Shown in pieces: positions 1 to 12,256 of a stretch of DNA of 64,000 nt. Source of the stretch: Lithospermum erythrorhizon (lineage: Eukaryota > Streptophyta > Magnoliopsida > Boraginales > Boraginaceae); contig JADFUC010000188.1 of the NCBI GenBank assembly GCA_019722365.1, positions 186,001 to 250,000 on the forward strand, given 5' to 3'. The translations under genes were made by a program, and so were the position numbers. The notes below the pieces were generated by a model. The model saw nothing but the letters and a program-made list of their open reading frames with translations, was not told the DNA's origin and made no database searches. Each line of letters opens with the position of its first letter. Within the stretch, counting starts at the first letter, position 1.

Positions 1-2125
1 CGTGAAACTTGAATTGAAGCAAGAGTGTTGGCTAATGCTATGACTTCACTGAATTAGGGTTGTCCTCCGCCAACATTTCCACATTGCCCCCACTGTGGCT
101 CTTTGATGTGTATGTTGTGCTCAATATTATTCATTTTATCCCTAAAAATATAGTACGTAGTACTATTTTATCAAAAAGCTTTTCGTGATCCATGTAGCGT
201 ATAAAAGTGTGAATAATAGTTGTGTTTATTTAAAAACTGCATTGTAATTCTGAAATTATCGCTTTTCTTTAAAATAAAAGTTATGAGTTACAATAGGAAT
301 TAAATACTACGCTGTTTTTATTTGGCGTTTTAGGTATATCGAGATGGAGCTTTGTTATAAATTATTAACTAGCTATATGTTAAAAGTATAAGAAAATAAT
401 ATTATGAAATTATTTTGAAGCCAATCTAATGATATAACACTACATTCATTAATAATAAGTAGTAGTAATTAATTGTCAGTTTAATACTCGATATCGAAAA
501 ATGTCAAATAATAAAAAGTTGGTAATATTAAGTATTAAATGCATCTTTTTATATGTCTTCTGTATATGTAAGATTATCGATTAGGCAATGTGCATGCGTG
601 CGATTTGAAGATGATACAATAGCATTACATTTGACATATATATTTATAATTACGTGCGTCACTTTATAATTAAGTTTGTTTATACATACCAGAGTGCGTA
701 TTTAATTATTGAGAATAAATTGAATATATGATTATTTTTCTTCGATTTGCATGTATACTTTCGTGATTGATTAGCGAGAATATCTCATATATTATATATT
801 ATTAATTTATTACTCTTTTTTTATCGATATGATTTTACCGTCGTTTATCGCTTTCGATCTTTAATAATTGGTGTTAGTTAAATAATGGGTAATGTGCGTT
901 GGATAAATATATGTTTCGCGGAAGTTAGCGAATTCGATCGCATATGTTTAGAAATGACTGGCACAGAATTTATTAAAATTGGCAAAATTATCTCACAAAT
1001 GAGTGTTGGACGGTTTACCCCATCAATTTGTTAGAAAATCAAAGCAACATCAGATTTTGAAGGAATGGCCCAAAGTGGGATCTTTTAAAGCGTGTGTGAT
1101 CTAATGGTGAATGTTTTGAAACATGTATGATCGAACGTGTCATTAACCCTAAATAATAATATGTTTTATGTAGAACTATTGTTATTCTTATAATTATAAT
1201 AGGTGTTTGTTAAATAATCATATATTTTTTTGTAGAATTATTATTATTATTATTAATATTATGTAGAACTATTGTTATTATTATTATTATAATAGATGCT
1301 TGTTAAATAATCATATATTTTTGTAGAATTATTATTATTATTATGTAGAACTATTGTTATTATTATTATTATTATTATTAATATTGTTCTTTAATTTCAT
1401 GTAGATATGAATTTTATATATTAGGATCCACAAAATTTAAATTATACTATTTAAATGATGCAATTTAACCAACGTAAAAGAAAATAATTAGATGATCTTA
1501 TATTGATGATTAATTAAATTGATATCTTTAGTCAATCACGTTAAATTGTTAAGTATTTAAATCTAACATGGATATCTCAGTGTCATATAATCTCTCTGAA
1601 GATCATATTTTATTATAATTTTGTATATCATATTTAAATAATTATTTGTGATTAAAGTATCTGTGAAAAATAAAAATTTAATTAGAAAAAATTCGAGAAT
1701 GAGGTAGTACTTCCACATGGTTTAGAATGATTCGAATTAAACGTAAAAATATATCGAAATATTTAAGAAATCGTTGTATATTGTGCGTCATGATCCCAGT
1801 TTATTAGTAGAGTTCAAACATCAAAACTTTTCATTCAGAAGCTGGTGAGCACGACAATTAAAGAGCAGTTAACAAAGACACCAAAAATGTGCATGACAAT
1901 TATGGCAATAACATTGTATGTATATTACCAGGCACACACATGTTCAGGCATATGCTTGAACAAAGGAAAATATTTCAAGACAGGAAGCAATGTGTATCTT
2001 CAGGATATAATACATTTACCGAGAAATCACCAGAAACAGGAAAAACTAAGAGTAGCTAGACAAAGACATTGTAGGCGGACCAAATAAATAATTCCTTGAT
2101 AATATTGCTTGCATCGATTGAGAAA
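1..2125. other. AT-rich intergenic region
   Basis: No gene is supported here. The sequence is AT-rich with many short ATT and TAT runs, and open frames are short and without recognisable motifs. The stretch ends at the stop codon of the minus-strand gene that follows, so its right part (about 1850-2125) may include the 3' UTR of that gene. Confidence 0.6.
1168..1385. repeat. Degenerate tandem repeat, three copies, ATT-rich
   Basis: A unit beginning ATGTAGAACTATTGTTATT recurs at 1168, 1261 and 1343. The first two copies continue into TTGTTAAATAATCATATATTTTT followed by ATT triplets; the third is cut short. The spacing of about 93 and 82 bases and the variable ATT runs suggest local duplication plus triplet slippage. 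Confidence 0.8.
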
Positions 2126-5100
2126 TTACTTTTGGTAACCAGCAGGGGGATAATTGGCAGGTGGATAACTAGGTGCCGGATACCCTTGAGCTTGAGGAGG
2201 TGGGTAGCTGTAAGGTTGGCCATATGAAGGAGGAGGCTGTCCATAAGCAGGAGGAGGCTGGCCATAGACAGGAGGATGTCCTACTGCTGGCGGATAAGGC
2301 TGATCAAGGCGAGACATATGCTGAGCTGGAGGCACAGACATTGGTTGCGGCCCAAATTTACCATCTCGTTTGTCCATTTCAACCTTGTGTTGTGTCTGCA
2401 GAAATCATTCTAATTAATTAGCGAAAGGAAAGCAGAATATCAAACATAATACAACATCCGTTTATACATATTTGATGTTTAAGACAACGTGTCTTGTTTC
2501 TTTTACTATATGTTATAGGATTCCTTTAAGACAATGTGTCTTGTTTCTTTTACTATATGTTATAGGATTCCTATGACACTTCTCCATTATCTTCACCATT
2601 TTGTCCCCACCAAAGTTTTTCCTTTAATTAATGTAGGACAAAGGAGGAAAATTTCTTAGTTTTTTAATAAAGAAGTTTTGGTCTAAAACATCAAGTATTT
2701 TGAAGCGGAGGGAGTATAGATTACTGAATCACTTACAATGTAACCAGAAGCACGGTAAAGTATAATGGAACTAGTTCAGTATTTAGACAAACTGAAATAC
2801 AGTAAAAAGGTTCATCTAAAGATGGTGAAAGCATTCTAATGTAAACAAATTTATTTGTTGTTTAGATGACCTACCTGCATACATGCACAGACCCTGCAAA
2901 ACGAAACAGAAATTCGAATTGAAATTAGTATATTATAGAATTAACACAAAAAAATGAAGAACGACAAGAGCATAAGAATGTCTTACGAGCAATAGACCAT
3001 ATCAGATAAGCAGGACAGCAGTTGAGACGCCTCTTGAATTTCTTCACTTCCAACGATCATGGCAACAATAGAAAAAATGCAAGCAACTTGTTGGAGGCAG
3101 ACCATAAATCCCTACAAGTCAGGGGAAAATCAAATTAAGCGAAAATAATTTTGAACCAATGCTGCGAAGCCTTTTCAGCCATATTAAAAGGTCATGATAT
3201 GCATTAAAATAGAGAGAAGCAGTACAATGATACAATTGTCACATTTTGTTGTTTGTATGTTGAACTCATCTTGCAAAAGAAAGCGTGTAGAGGCAACTGA
3301 ATTTCCGAAACAAAGGAAAACCTGAAATTGAACGAAGCAGATTACATTATCAGGACTCGATATAAGCTTACATATCACAACAATACCATGAGGGCAGAGG
3401 TATTGATGCAATAGCACTACAAACTTAGATTTATATGCATGAGTACAAGTTAGTTTTAGGAGTCTATATGATTGTGTGGAAACACCACCACATCAATGGT
3501 GGTTGAAAATTAATCTTATAGGTTAAAATAGGAAAAATTTATTCTTAATTATAAGAGTTTCTTATAATTCTTGGTGATGTGAAAAGAGTCATTGAAAAAT
3601 TCGAAGAGCATGTATGAGGCTCGTGCGCGGAGTTTTAGTGTGAAAACATTAATTGAGATGTCGTGAATAGGGTTAACTGAGTCGTGTAATCTTGTGATAT
3701 TATTAGTGAATCTGATAGAATTTGAATGTCGCTGGCGTTTAAGGAAAATCGAGGATAGAATCGCATAATGCGGTTAATTTCGCGTTAATTTTTTACATTT
3801 GTCATATATAAATTAATTATTAAATATGATCGGTTTGGTATTATTGTCGTCACGTGCGGAATTTGAGTTATTGTCAAGTATGAAATTGTCAATAATGATA
3901 TAGAATTCCCAATGATAAGCAGATCAAGCAACACTCCAAAGTACACAAAAAGTAATAAATTCAAAGAGCTAAAAAACCATAAACTACTTAATATGAATAC
4001 TCTTTTTTGTTCGGAAAAGTACAAGGATTCAGTGAGACAGCAACAATAGAAGTACCTCAATTCAAATTTGGCATTTTTAGATCTTAGTTTGGTTTATTAA
4101 AAACTGTGTATGAAAGAAAGAGGTACTTCTTCTTGGGCCTAATTTTTCACAGCTACAACCTCAGACAAACTACTGTAACATTAGCATACTAGGGAAACCA
4201 GTCACAGTAAGTAACATTTATAGGGAAGAGTTAACATTTATGAGGCATCAAATGGGGGAAGATTCAGTCACACCTCAGTTGCAAGGCAAAATTCAGGACA
4301 CCGACTTTCCCCACACCTGCCACTGCAAGGCATATAGCCAGCACAGCACACATACCTGCAAAAAAATAACCCATTTTATATAACAATAATATCTCCATCT
4401 CAAAGTTCATGTGGGTGAAGAATAAAAAATTACCTGGACATATCATTGTATAGAGCACGCTTCCGAAGCATATACGAAACACAAGGTGCACTGTAAAAAT
4501 GTTATCCGAATTTCTCAGGAATATATATGTGTAAGAAAGGTCATGACACTACGATGAACATATTGGTCATGCATAGCACGAGTTTACTTTTAACTTTGTA
4601 ATGAAGAAAACGAGGCAATATCAGTACATACATCCTAAAGACATATAATAAGAACTAAGCACATTTGTAATGGGAGCTAAATGAGGAAACAAAAGTGTGT
4701 TCCTCCTTCTTGAAAAAAACAGGATAGCCATTAAGCATAACATAAAACCGCCAAATCCTCACAAATAGAAGTACCACCAGCATTGTACGAGTGATCTCTC
4801 CTAACTAAATGAACAATTGATATTAAAAACATGACTTTAAGAATTAAGCAAAAGGTCAAGATATGATCAAATGAAGGAGATCATTTCGAATGTCGATCAA
4901 TCTAACAAGAAAATGTCGCTTAGCATATACTCCCTCCGGTTCTATATACTTGTCATCGTAGACATTTACACAATTATAGAGTTCTAAATGTAAGCCCCTA
5001 ATCAATACATGTATTAATGACTCAACGATTGTACTGACATTAATGTTTAATCATTATAAATAGTGGCTCAATAGGAACATATAGCCCAAAAATGCATTGG

Positions 5101-6811
5101 AAATGAAACAAACGTTAAGTAATTATTAATTAGAAACACACAATTTAATCTAGGAAAAAAATTAAAACTTGTGCAAAAACTAAGTACATTTTACAATGAA
5201 TTTCCCAAGCAACACCATAAGTCAATTATATATCAAAGTACATAAAAATTCAAACCCACCAATCTTAAAAAGTTTTAACACTTTGAACATATTTCTTCCA
5301 AGTCAACCCAAGTAAAAGTGTAAAATATAGTTTGTGAATAAGCGTATCTCGGTTCATGACGCGTCGCGGTGACTTTCCAGCGGCCCATAGTAGGTCGCGT
5401 CGCGGTGGACTCAATGCGGCCTCATATTTGCTATTTCCCATTATAGCGGCGTCGCGATCGCGGCGTTATCGATGGGTGAAGATGGGGTTTATTATCTTTG
5501 TTTTAAACCTGATTCGATCTCGATACCGTTACATTTTTTTCTACCGAAGCCTTTCGTTTTACTGCAGCTTGGCGTCGTTAAAGATTCAAACTTCTTTTCT
5601 CCTTACGTTTTTATTATCGATCTTACAAACCCTCAAATAAAATAAAATCACCTCTGACACCTACGGTCCTATAATTTGATTTTTATATTTTATTTTTTAA
5701 TTCTAGTTTTAATTTATGTTTACATAATATATTTTGGAGTTCTTGATTTATGTTTATATTTTGCTTCAATTTCTTTATTTTTTGTTTATAATTAACTTAT
5801 AATTTGTTTATAATAATATGTTACGTTTAATCTGGCTGCATAGATACATTTATAATTAATATGTTAATAATTAATTTGGTTAAAGCTTACTTTAATTTCT
5901 GTTGTTAATGAAAAATTAGTAAATGGTTCTGAGTATTAGAATATTTTGTCATATATATATTTATATATTGCATAAGAAATTCGAAAAACTCTGAAGCTAA
6001 GCTATCTTAGTGTTACGTATAGCTTTTGGAGTTCGTCTGTGACAGATGGCAGCTTATTGATATGGCTTTAGTTAAAACTAATTCCCGCAACCAAACAATA
6101 CCTTATAACATATTCAAAAGTAAAAAATCAACAAAAGAAAAATTATACTCCCTCCCGTTTCCTATTTAGATTACATTCTTGTCGCTTATCTTAAATTTTT
6201 TTGTTTTCATATTAATTTTTTCTAACATAAACTCCGTTCCCTATTTACATTCTATTTACTTGTCTTTCTATGCAAATTTTTTTGTTTCATATTAATTTTT
6301 TTTCTAACATAGAAAATTATAATTTTACATTTTCAATGTACTTTTTATCTACTTTTTGTTATTAAATTATCAACCAACAAATGATATAGTTTCAATTAAT
6401 TATCATTCTATATTTTCAATATACTTTTTGATTAATTTTTTATTTTCTTAATATATGTGCAAATGATTAGGAACACAATTAAAAAGAAACGGAAGACAAT
6501 TAAAAAGTAAGGGAGCAGTAAACAAAACCAATGCAAAATCCAAAATTCCAAAGATCCCACTTCTTACCACCAAAGAGCTAAGCAGCAATCTGCAAAACAT
6601 TCACAAACAATACGATAAAAAATCTGACAACCCAACAAAAAATAAAAATAAAAAATCAAATGAGATATTCAAAACTAAATGATAATTAAATATGAATGTG
6701 GAGAAATATACAAGGAGTATCAGCTTGGATTGTCCGCAAAAGATCAGTGTGCCATAAATTTCTGTAGTTTTGACGAAGCTGCATTTTGTCTAAGTGTTCT
6801 TGAGACCCCAT
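2126..6811 (-). CDS. Conserved plant Cys-rich membrane protein with Pro/Tyr-rich tail (8 exons, 256 aa)
   Basis: I assembled eight coding exons on the minus strand: 6811-6712, 6589-6568, 4490-4434, 4355-4274, 3321-3226, 3111-2987, 2893-2875 and 2395-2126. They sum to 771 nt (256 codons plus stop), every junction is GT-AG, and the phases agree throughout. The protein starts MGSQEHLDKMQLRQ. Residues 34-91 are Cys-rich, with CAPCVSYMLRKRALY, CCAGYMPCSGRCGESRCPEF and FLCFGN. Residues 92-119 include NSVASTRFLLQDEF and a CDNC. Residues 120-140 form a likely membrane segment, followed by SCLSDMVYC and VCACMQTQHK. The last 75 residues are a Pro/Tyr/Gln-rich tail with PPxYGQP repeats ending PPAGYQK, resembling low-complexity tails of membrane-associated plant proteins. 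I recall closely similar plant proteins of unknown function but cannot give a reliable name. A membrane location is inferred from the hydrophobic stretches. Intron 2 (about 2.1 kb) holds transposon debris. Confidence 0.88.
2481..2572. repeat. 47-bp tandem duplication in intron 7
   Basis: Two adjacent copies of a 47-bp unit starting AAGACAAYGTGTCTTG lie at 2481-2527 and 2528-2572. They differ by only a base or two, so the duplication is recent. It sits in the last intron of the Cys-rich membrane protein gene. A stretch ending GCGGAGGGAGTATA near 2720 looks like one end of a Stowaway-like MITE. Confidence 0.85.
4928..4953 (+). repeat. Isolated MITE-type terminus (TACTCCCTCCGG)
   Basis: The sequence TACTCCCTCCGGTTCTATA in intron 2 of the Cys-rich membrane protein gene matches the terminal motif shared by several short elements in this window. 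I did not find a matching inverted end nearby, so this is either a decayed element or a solo end. Confidence 0.4.
6146..6520. mobile_element. Stowaway-like MITE in intron 2
   Basis: The left end reads TACTCCCTCCCGTTTCCTAT and the right end reads AAGTAAGGGAGCAGTA, which is the degraded inverted counterpart. The 375-bp interior is AT-rich and non-coding. Its position about 50 bases from the 22-nt exon 2 means it sits inside transcribed sequence. Assignment to the Stowaway (Tc1/mariner) group rests on the terminal motif only. Confidence 0.55.
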
Positions 6812-7801
6812 TTCTCTATTTTCTTCTTCTGGGATTTCTCAAAACTGATTAAAAAAAAACTCTAAAGATGAAGAGTTTATGGAAAATGGAGAAGAATTGA
6901 AATTGAAGATTTGGAAAGAGTAGACTAAGGAGTGAGGATGAAGAAATTAGATTTCATTGTTTTGATTGGACCAACTAGACAACATTTGGAGTTTGAACTT
7001 CGAATTTGTCGTTGAATTAGTTGTTGGGCTGTCTTAATTAGGGTGGTTAACGGCTTGGATATCCTAACAATTTTTTGTTTGAATCGAATTCGAATACTAG
7101 TCGAGTTTGATTTTTCGGTCAATTTTTATGTTAAAATATGGATTTTTTTCTCTTTTATAGGGGATGTGAGAAAACAGGCACTCTATGTTGAGATAGGCTT
7201 GATCAACTTGCGTGGACCTTTAGGCGGACACTCCTCCAAAATGCAATGGAGGTAATCAAGCTAGGCCATGAGCCTCATCGATCATCTATTGACCCTGCCG
7301 AGGGCTAAATATTGTTTGTTTACCCGTCAATGATAATCGAATATTAAATATCTAATTTTTTTTTTTAAACCTCACCCACCGTCTCTTTACAATGAAAATC
7401 AAACGCAGGACCTCTAAGTCACTGGAAGGCCTCCTAACCACTAGGTCATTCGATGTTCTCATTATATTAAATATCTACTTAATATCCAATTTAATCGCAT
7501 AATTAATTCACTCGATAAAGTACTCCAAAAGTGAAATTGGTAAGTGAGCAATATTTAGAGTTCACGGGGCAAAACAAAATTAATGCAAAACATATCAACT
7601 TACCAATTTCAAGAGGGCCAAAAAGTAACAGCAATCCAAAAGTAAAACTAAAAACAAAAGAACATAGTCAAAGTTCTGATATGAATTTTTTCACTCCACT
7701 CAATCAACATTCCAAAGAGTCAAATAGCAATCTATAGAAAATGATGGAAAGTTGTGCAATAAAATAAAGTCGAGGGGTCAATAAGCAATGTCCATGCCCT
7801 T
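6812..7801. other. Shared upstream region between divergent genes
   Basis: This interval lies between the start codon of the minus-strand Cys-rich membrane protein gene and the promoter of the plus-strand CCT gene, so it should hold both upstream regions. I see no confident TATA box for the minus-strand gene. The segment at 7160-7460 is less AT-rich and includes phrases such as CCTCCTAACCACTAGGTCA that look like old transposon sequence. No reading frame here is convincing. Confidence 0.5.
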
Positions 7802-7807
7802 TATATA
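7802..7807 (+). promoter_or_regulatory. Candidate TATA box of the CCT-domain gene
   Basis: TATATA in the context CCTTTATATACGTCC lies about 300 bases upstream of the start codon. It would give a transcript start near 7835 and a 5' UTR of roughly 275 nt. The context fits a plant TATA box, but the start site is inferred, not shown. Confidence 0.45.
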
Positions 7808-8010
7808 CGTCCGATTTCTTCTAAACTCTTCTTGTTTTTGTCCTCTTAAGCAATTTCAAAGAGAGACCCCTCTGTTTTGTAGTGTGTTTTATAGAAAAAT
7901 AAGTTTCTTGTAATCTTCCTCTGTAATAAAACATACGGAGTAGACAACACTCAAACAAAAAACAGAACACTATTTCAACTTGTATTTTAACACTATTTCA
8001 TCATATTTCA

Positions 8011-8106
8011 AGAACTTAAGTTCAATTTTGATATATAGAATTAATATTTTTTGCACTTGAAAGAACTTAAGTTCAATTTTGATACAAAGAATTACTAATA
8101 TTTTTT
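8011..8106 (+). repeat. 51-bp tandem duplication in the 5' UTR of the CCT gene
   Basis: A unit starting AGAACTTAAGTTCAATTTTG occurs at 8011 and again at 8062. The second copy runs to within a few bases of the start codon. Each copy contains the palindrome GAACTTAAGTTC, so the transcript leader would carry two identical short hairpins. Confidence 0.85.
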
Positions 8107-8109
8107 CTA

Positions 8110-10293
8110 ATGTCTTCTGAGCTCTTCATCTTTGACAATTCTTTCTTCTCCGATTTGAATGATTCTTCCATTAATCATTACCATGATATTCTCGCAAGCT
8201 TACCAAATAGCTTAGTCCAAGATACTCAACTTACCCCAGTTGAAAGTTCCACCTCTTTTGATGAAATTGCTTCTATTATTTTATCATCTTCACCACCAAG
8301 TAACCAGCTTCAAAACCTCTCACTTTATCAAAATCCAAGCTTGTTCCAAAACGGTTGTCCAAGTTTGGATTCTGGGTGTGCTGAATTTTCTCCATTTGAG
8401 GTGAAAACAGAGGAATCTCATGTTTCTTTTGACACAGCTAACTATGGGTACAACTCCTCATTGCTTGTGCCTCAAGGATATTTGGGTTTAAGTACCACTG
8501 ACAATGCAGACAAATTCATGCAGAGAAGTTATAGTAGTAACTCTTTTGATAACAAACCAAATTGCTTGTTTCAACCTTGCTTTGAAACACTAATGGAATC
8601 AACCAATTTCCAAAACCATCTTGTTAGTTCTCCTGAAAGTAGTAACTTTTCCTCTAATCAGATGAGAAGAGTTTGCAGTACTGGAGATTTACATGTGAGT
8701 AGTTATGTCTATTAGAAGTATAAAAGTATTTTTTTTTTGCTTTCAAAATTACTCAAAATCGAAACATCAACGAGTAATATGTATGACCACTAGAACAATC
8801 CTAGTAGTTAGAATTACGAAGTACTTCATTACCTTTTTTTCAATTTAGAATATTAATGGAGTAGTAGTTTTCTCGAATTCTGAAATTCAATAAAAGTATA
8901 GTTGAAACTTTTACCATTACATTGTATAGTTGCTAACATAGTATGTTTTTAATTGTTCTTGTTTATGGAATTAGAACATGAAAACATCACAGACAAGAAA
9001 TGTCTTGTCTTCAAGTCCATTATCAACAGAAAGGTCATTTATAGAGGATTCAGTAAATATGAAAGTGGGGAAATACAGTGCAGAAGAGAGAAAAGAAAGA
9101 ATTGATAGGTACAGAGCAAAGCGGAACCAAAGAAACTTCAACAAGACAATTAAGGTAATTATTCTAATTAATCTTTTTCCACATTTAATTACTTATTTAA
9201 GGAAAAAGGAAAAAGGAATATATTTATAATGTTGTTAAATTTGGTCATGTGAATGTTTATCAACAGTATGCATGTCGGAAAACACTAGCGGACAATCGAC
9301 CAAGAATACGTGGTAGGTTCGCACGTAATGATGAACCTGTAGAGATTCCCAAAACTGCAATGTTTAATAGGTTTGGGTTTGAAGATGAAGATGATATTTG
9401 GGTAATGTTCTACTCATTGCTATTGTTATGTAAAACTATTTGTTACTATTTGAATTTGTAATGTCATGTATCAATGAACAAAAGATATAAATCATGCTTT
9501 GCAACTCATCTAGGGACCGAGCTCATAATTCATTTAGAAGGTCTTATTCTATCGATAAGATGAGATCATCGTTAAATGAGTTATATTTATCGTCTGAAAT
9601 CGCGTTTGGTAATTATCTATGGATTAAGCTTGAATATTATTTTCAAATTAATGAAATTGCATTGCTGGAAACATTATCGGTGTCGCCCATTATTTTAATG
9701 AACTTTTGCATGCTCGAGATAAATTTTTGATCTTTTCAGTACTTTTTAATTATATTATTAAAATTTAAAAATTAATATTATGAAAATATTTTAAAAACGA
9801 ATCAAATTATTTACATTAATAATTAATGGTCAAAGTTGATTCGAAAAATCATGCAAAACCAAACAGTAGCAAAAAAAGGATGGGAAATGACTATTTTAGC
9901 CCCCCTGTCCCCTATTTGCAAGTGTAGTGTTTGAGGAAGTTTCAGTTCAAGGCAAAATAGTCATTTCACCTGTTTTTATTACTATTTGGGTGTACTTTTA
10001 GTGGGACTCAATTAAAGTGGATTGGAGGAAGTATTAGGATCTTCACACAAATTCAAAGAAAGTTTCATTAGTTGTCTGTTACAGGAATGTCCTCACCCCC
10101 CTCCCCTTCCTCCCCTCTCCCTCCATTACATTTTGACACATGTTGTTAATGGTGCAAGAAAATACTGAAAATGCAGGTTGAAGGATTTCAGGAAGAAGAA
10201 GAAAATGGACCGGTGATGGGAAGTGCACCATTATTTAGCAGCTTTAATAGTATGACACAGAAGTATCATCATCAATATTACAGCTACCCATGA
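8110..10293 (+). CDS. CCT-motif family transcriptional regulator (4 exons, 338 aa)
   Basis: Exons are 8110-8694, 8975-9154, 9267-9401 and 10177-10293. All introns are GT-AG in phase 0 and the total is 1017 nt. The N-terminal 195 residues are Ser/Asn/Gln-rich, without a B-box zinc finger, and carry a MQRSYSSNSFD motif typical of ASML2-like proteins. A CCT motif (CONSTANS, CO-like, TOC1) spans about residues 228-275, from KYSAEERKERIDRYRAKRNQ through KTIKYACRKTLADNRPR to IRGRFAR. An intron splits it after KTIK. The tail is acidic (EDEDDIW, EEEEN). CCT motifs act in the nucleus in DNA binding and NF-Y contact. The lack of B-boxes or a receiver domain places this in the CCT-only group (ASML2-like), linked to sugar-responsive or flowering control in other plants. 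The leader has a tandem duplication. The target pathway is not deducible here. Confidence 0.93.
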
Positions 10294-10689
10294 TGAATGA
10301 TATAAAAGCTTCACTATCAAGAATCATATATGCTTCAGTAGTAGTTGGGTTCACATGACCTTGGAGCTTTGTCTGGAGGCGCCCTAATTTTTTATTACTC
10401 CGTAGTATGATTATCATACAGTAAAATCTTAGTACTATAATAATATTTCCATTAGATAGTGGGTCGTTGAGATATTTTCCTCCATTGTACTATAATAGTA
10501 GCTAGGAAGGCTGCTAGGTGTTTTCTATGATTTCCTTTTATTGTATGTTTTTCTACTAATGTTTATTTTGTTGCATGTCAACGTCAATATGTATATACTT
10601 ATCAATTAAAAATGTCACCATTCACCAAAGTCTATAAATTTTACTACACAATTACTTGGGTGGATAAACATAATTAGAGGGCGTAATAA

Positions 10690-10931
10690 TACTTCTTCCG
10701 TTACTATTTACTTAGAAAAAAAAAATTTAATTCCTTTTTATTTGATTGTTTACTTTTTCAATGCAATCTTTTACATTGAACTTTTAAAATTATTTAACAT
10801 CATTGGTTTGTCTTCTAATATTTTTATTTTCATTGGTTTATAATTTTCTCTTTTCTTGAAAATAGTAAATTAATTATTCTATTAATAAAATACTTTTAAA
10901 CTATATCATCATGTAAATTAGGCGGTGAGTA
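10690..10931. mobile_element. Degenerate Stowaway-like MITE downstream of the CCT gene
   Basis: The left end TACTTCTTCCGTTACTATTTAC and right end GGCGGTGAGTA are imperfect forms of the TACTCCCTCCGT/ACGGAGGGAGTA termini seen elsewhere. The interior is AT-rich and non-coding. The right end is weak, so the boundary is uncertain. Confidence 0.4.
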
Positions 10932-12211
10932 TTTGTTGAGTGAATCTCTAGATTGGTCTTCCATAGAGAATCACAAACTTACGTTTAAGTGCCACAATTG
11001 TATCAAAAATAGTGTACCATCAAATTGCAATGTATATAGGGACCCCATCACCCTAACTTAACATGGCAGTTGATTACGGCAATAGAGCAATCTTATATAC
11101 GGAGTACATGTTAAGCTGGAATGAGTTTTTTCATTTTTTAAATTATTGAAATTAAGGAATAAAAACCGTGTCACTACTTGAAACTAAAATGCTAACAGTT
11201 AACGATTGATAAAGGGATTATTTAGTTATTTGCTCCTACAATTATTGGACTCTTGTCACACACCTTTACGATTTAATGTCCTAGCCTCCTCGTTAAACAG
11301 GCGAGCAACATGATTTTGTAAAAATAGGGACTATATGTAATTATGTAAATATTGAGGGCCAAACAATAACCCGATCGCACATAGTAGTATGGACCATTTG
11401 GGTAATTCCCTCTTAGAAATTGATGCACTAATTTGATTTTCTTTGATTTAAAAGCATGTGAGTAGTAGTCCTACGTACCATTCATAAATAAATGTTTGTA
11501 AACACGGTATTGAGAAATTACTACTGATATTACTTTTTATGGACTTGGTTTTATGACTTTAAACAGCGTTGGGCATAACAGTGTGTCAACGACACTCATA
11601 GTGCATACTAATATTGAATCAATTTGGAATTTGCAACTTATAACAATGTCAATCATCATGAAAGTCACAGTGGTTGAATTGTAATCGTCCTAATTAGTCT
11701 CACAGGTCCAATTACCACAATGTGACCTTTCAACTTACCAACTGATGAACCATTTTAGGTTTCGATAAGCTTAAATTTACAATAACGCAACTATAACACA
11801 AATTACAAATACATCTGCAACCAAATTATCATTGTTGAGAACTTAGAAATTGGTGTATACATAGCGTTGAACAATTTTTTAAAATGTATACTGGATTTTA
11901 TCATTTTTCATGTAATCGAAATTCTTTTGTAACGGAGGACCGCAATCGCTACTCGATATTATCGAAACTATTATTTCAACTATCAAACAAAAAAATATGA
12001 ATATATATGAATGTTTCAATAGGGATCAATACTCTCAAGTTGGACTGACTGCATTCCAATTTAGGAAAGCATGACTTCTACAAAAGCACAACATGCAATT
12101 GAATTCATTGAGTGATAAAGGTCGGGGAACTGGGGCCTACCATTAAAAACATAGTGAAGGAATTTTCATCAGGACTATATATTTCTAATGATAATCAGTT
12201 TCGTAGGTAGG

Positions 12212-12212
<1 letters not shown>

Positions 12213-12253
<41 letters not shown>
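12213..12253. repeat. (TA)n microsatellite
   Basis: An uninterrupted run of about 20 TA dinucleotides in intergenic sequence. Length polymorphism would be expected. Confidence 0.95.

Positions 12254-12256
<3 letters not shown>

Noticed and set aside
4264..4491. Minus-strand frame reading MCAVLAICLAVAGVGKVGVL, which looks like a membrane helix
   Set aside because: It is the wrong frame of a real exon. The correct frame of 4355-4274 gives the conserved YMPCSGRCGESRCPEF and joins both neighbouring exons in phase.
5356..5640. 94-codon plus-strand ORF in intron 2 of the Cys-rich membrane protein gene
   Set aside because: It is driven by the CpG-rich patch and then T-rich sequence, and has no motif or splice partner.
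9494..9730. Open frame inside intron 3 of the CCT gene, with an acceptor-like CATCTAG at 9513
   Set aside because: Splicing from exon 3 (phase 0) to 9514 reaches a stop after four codons. The route to 10177 continues the conserved acidic tail and ends cleanly, so this is treated as intronic.
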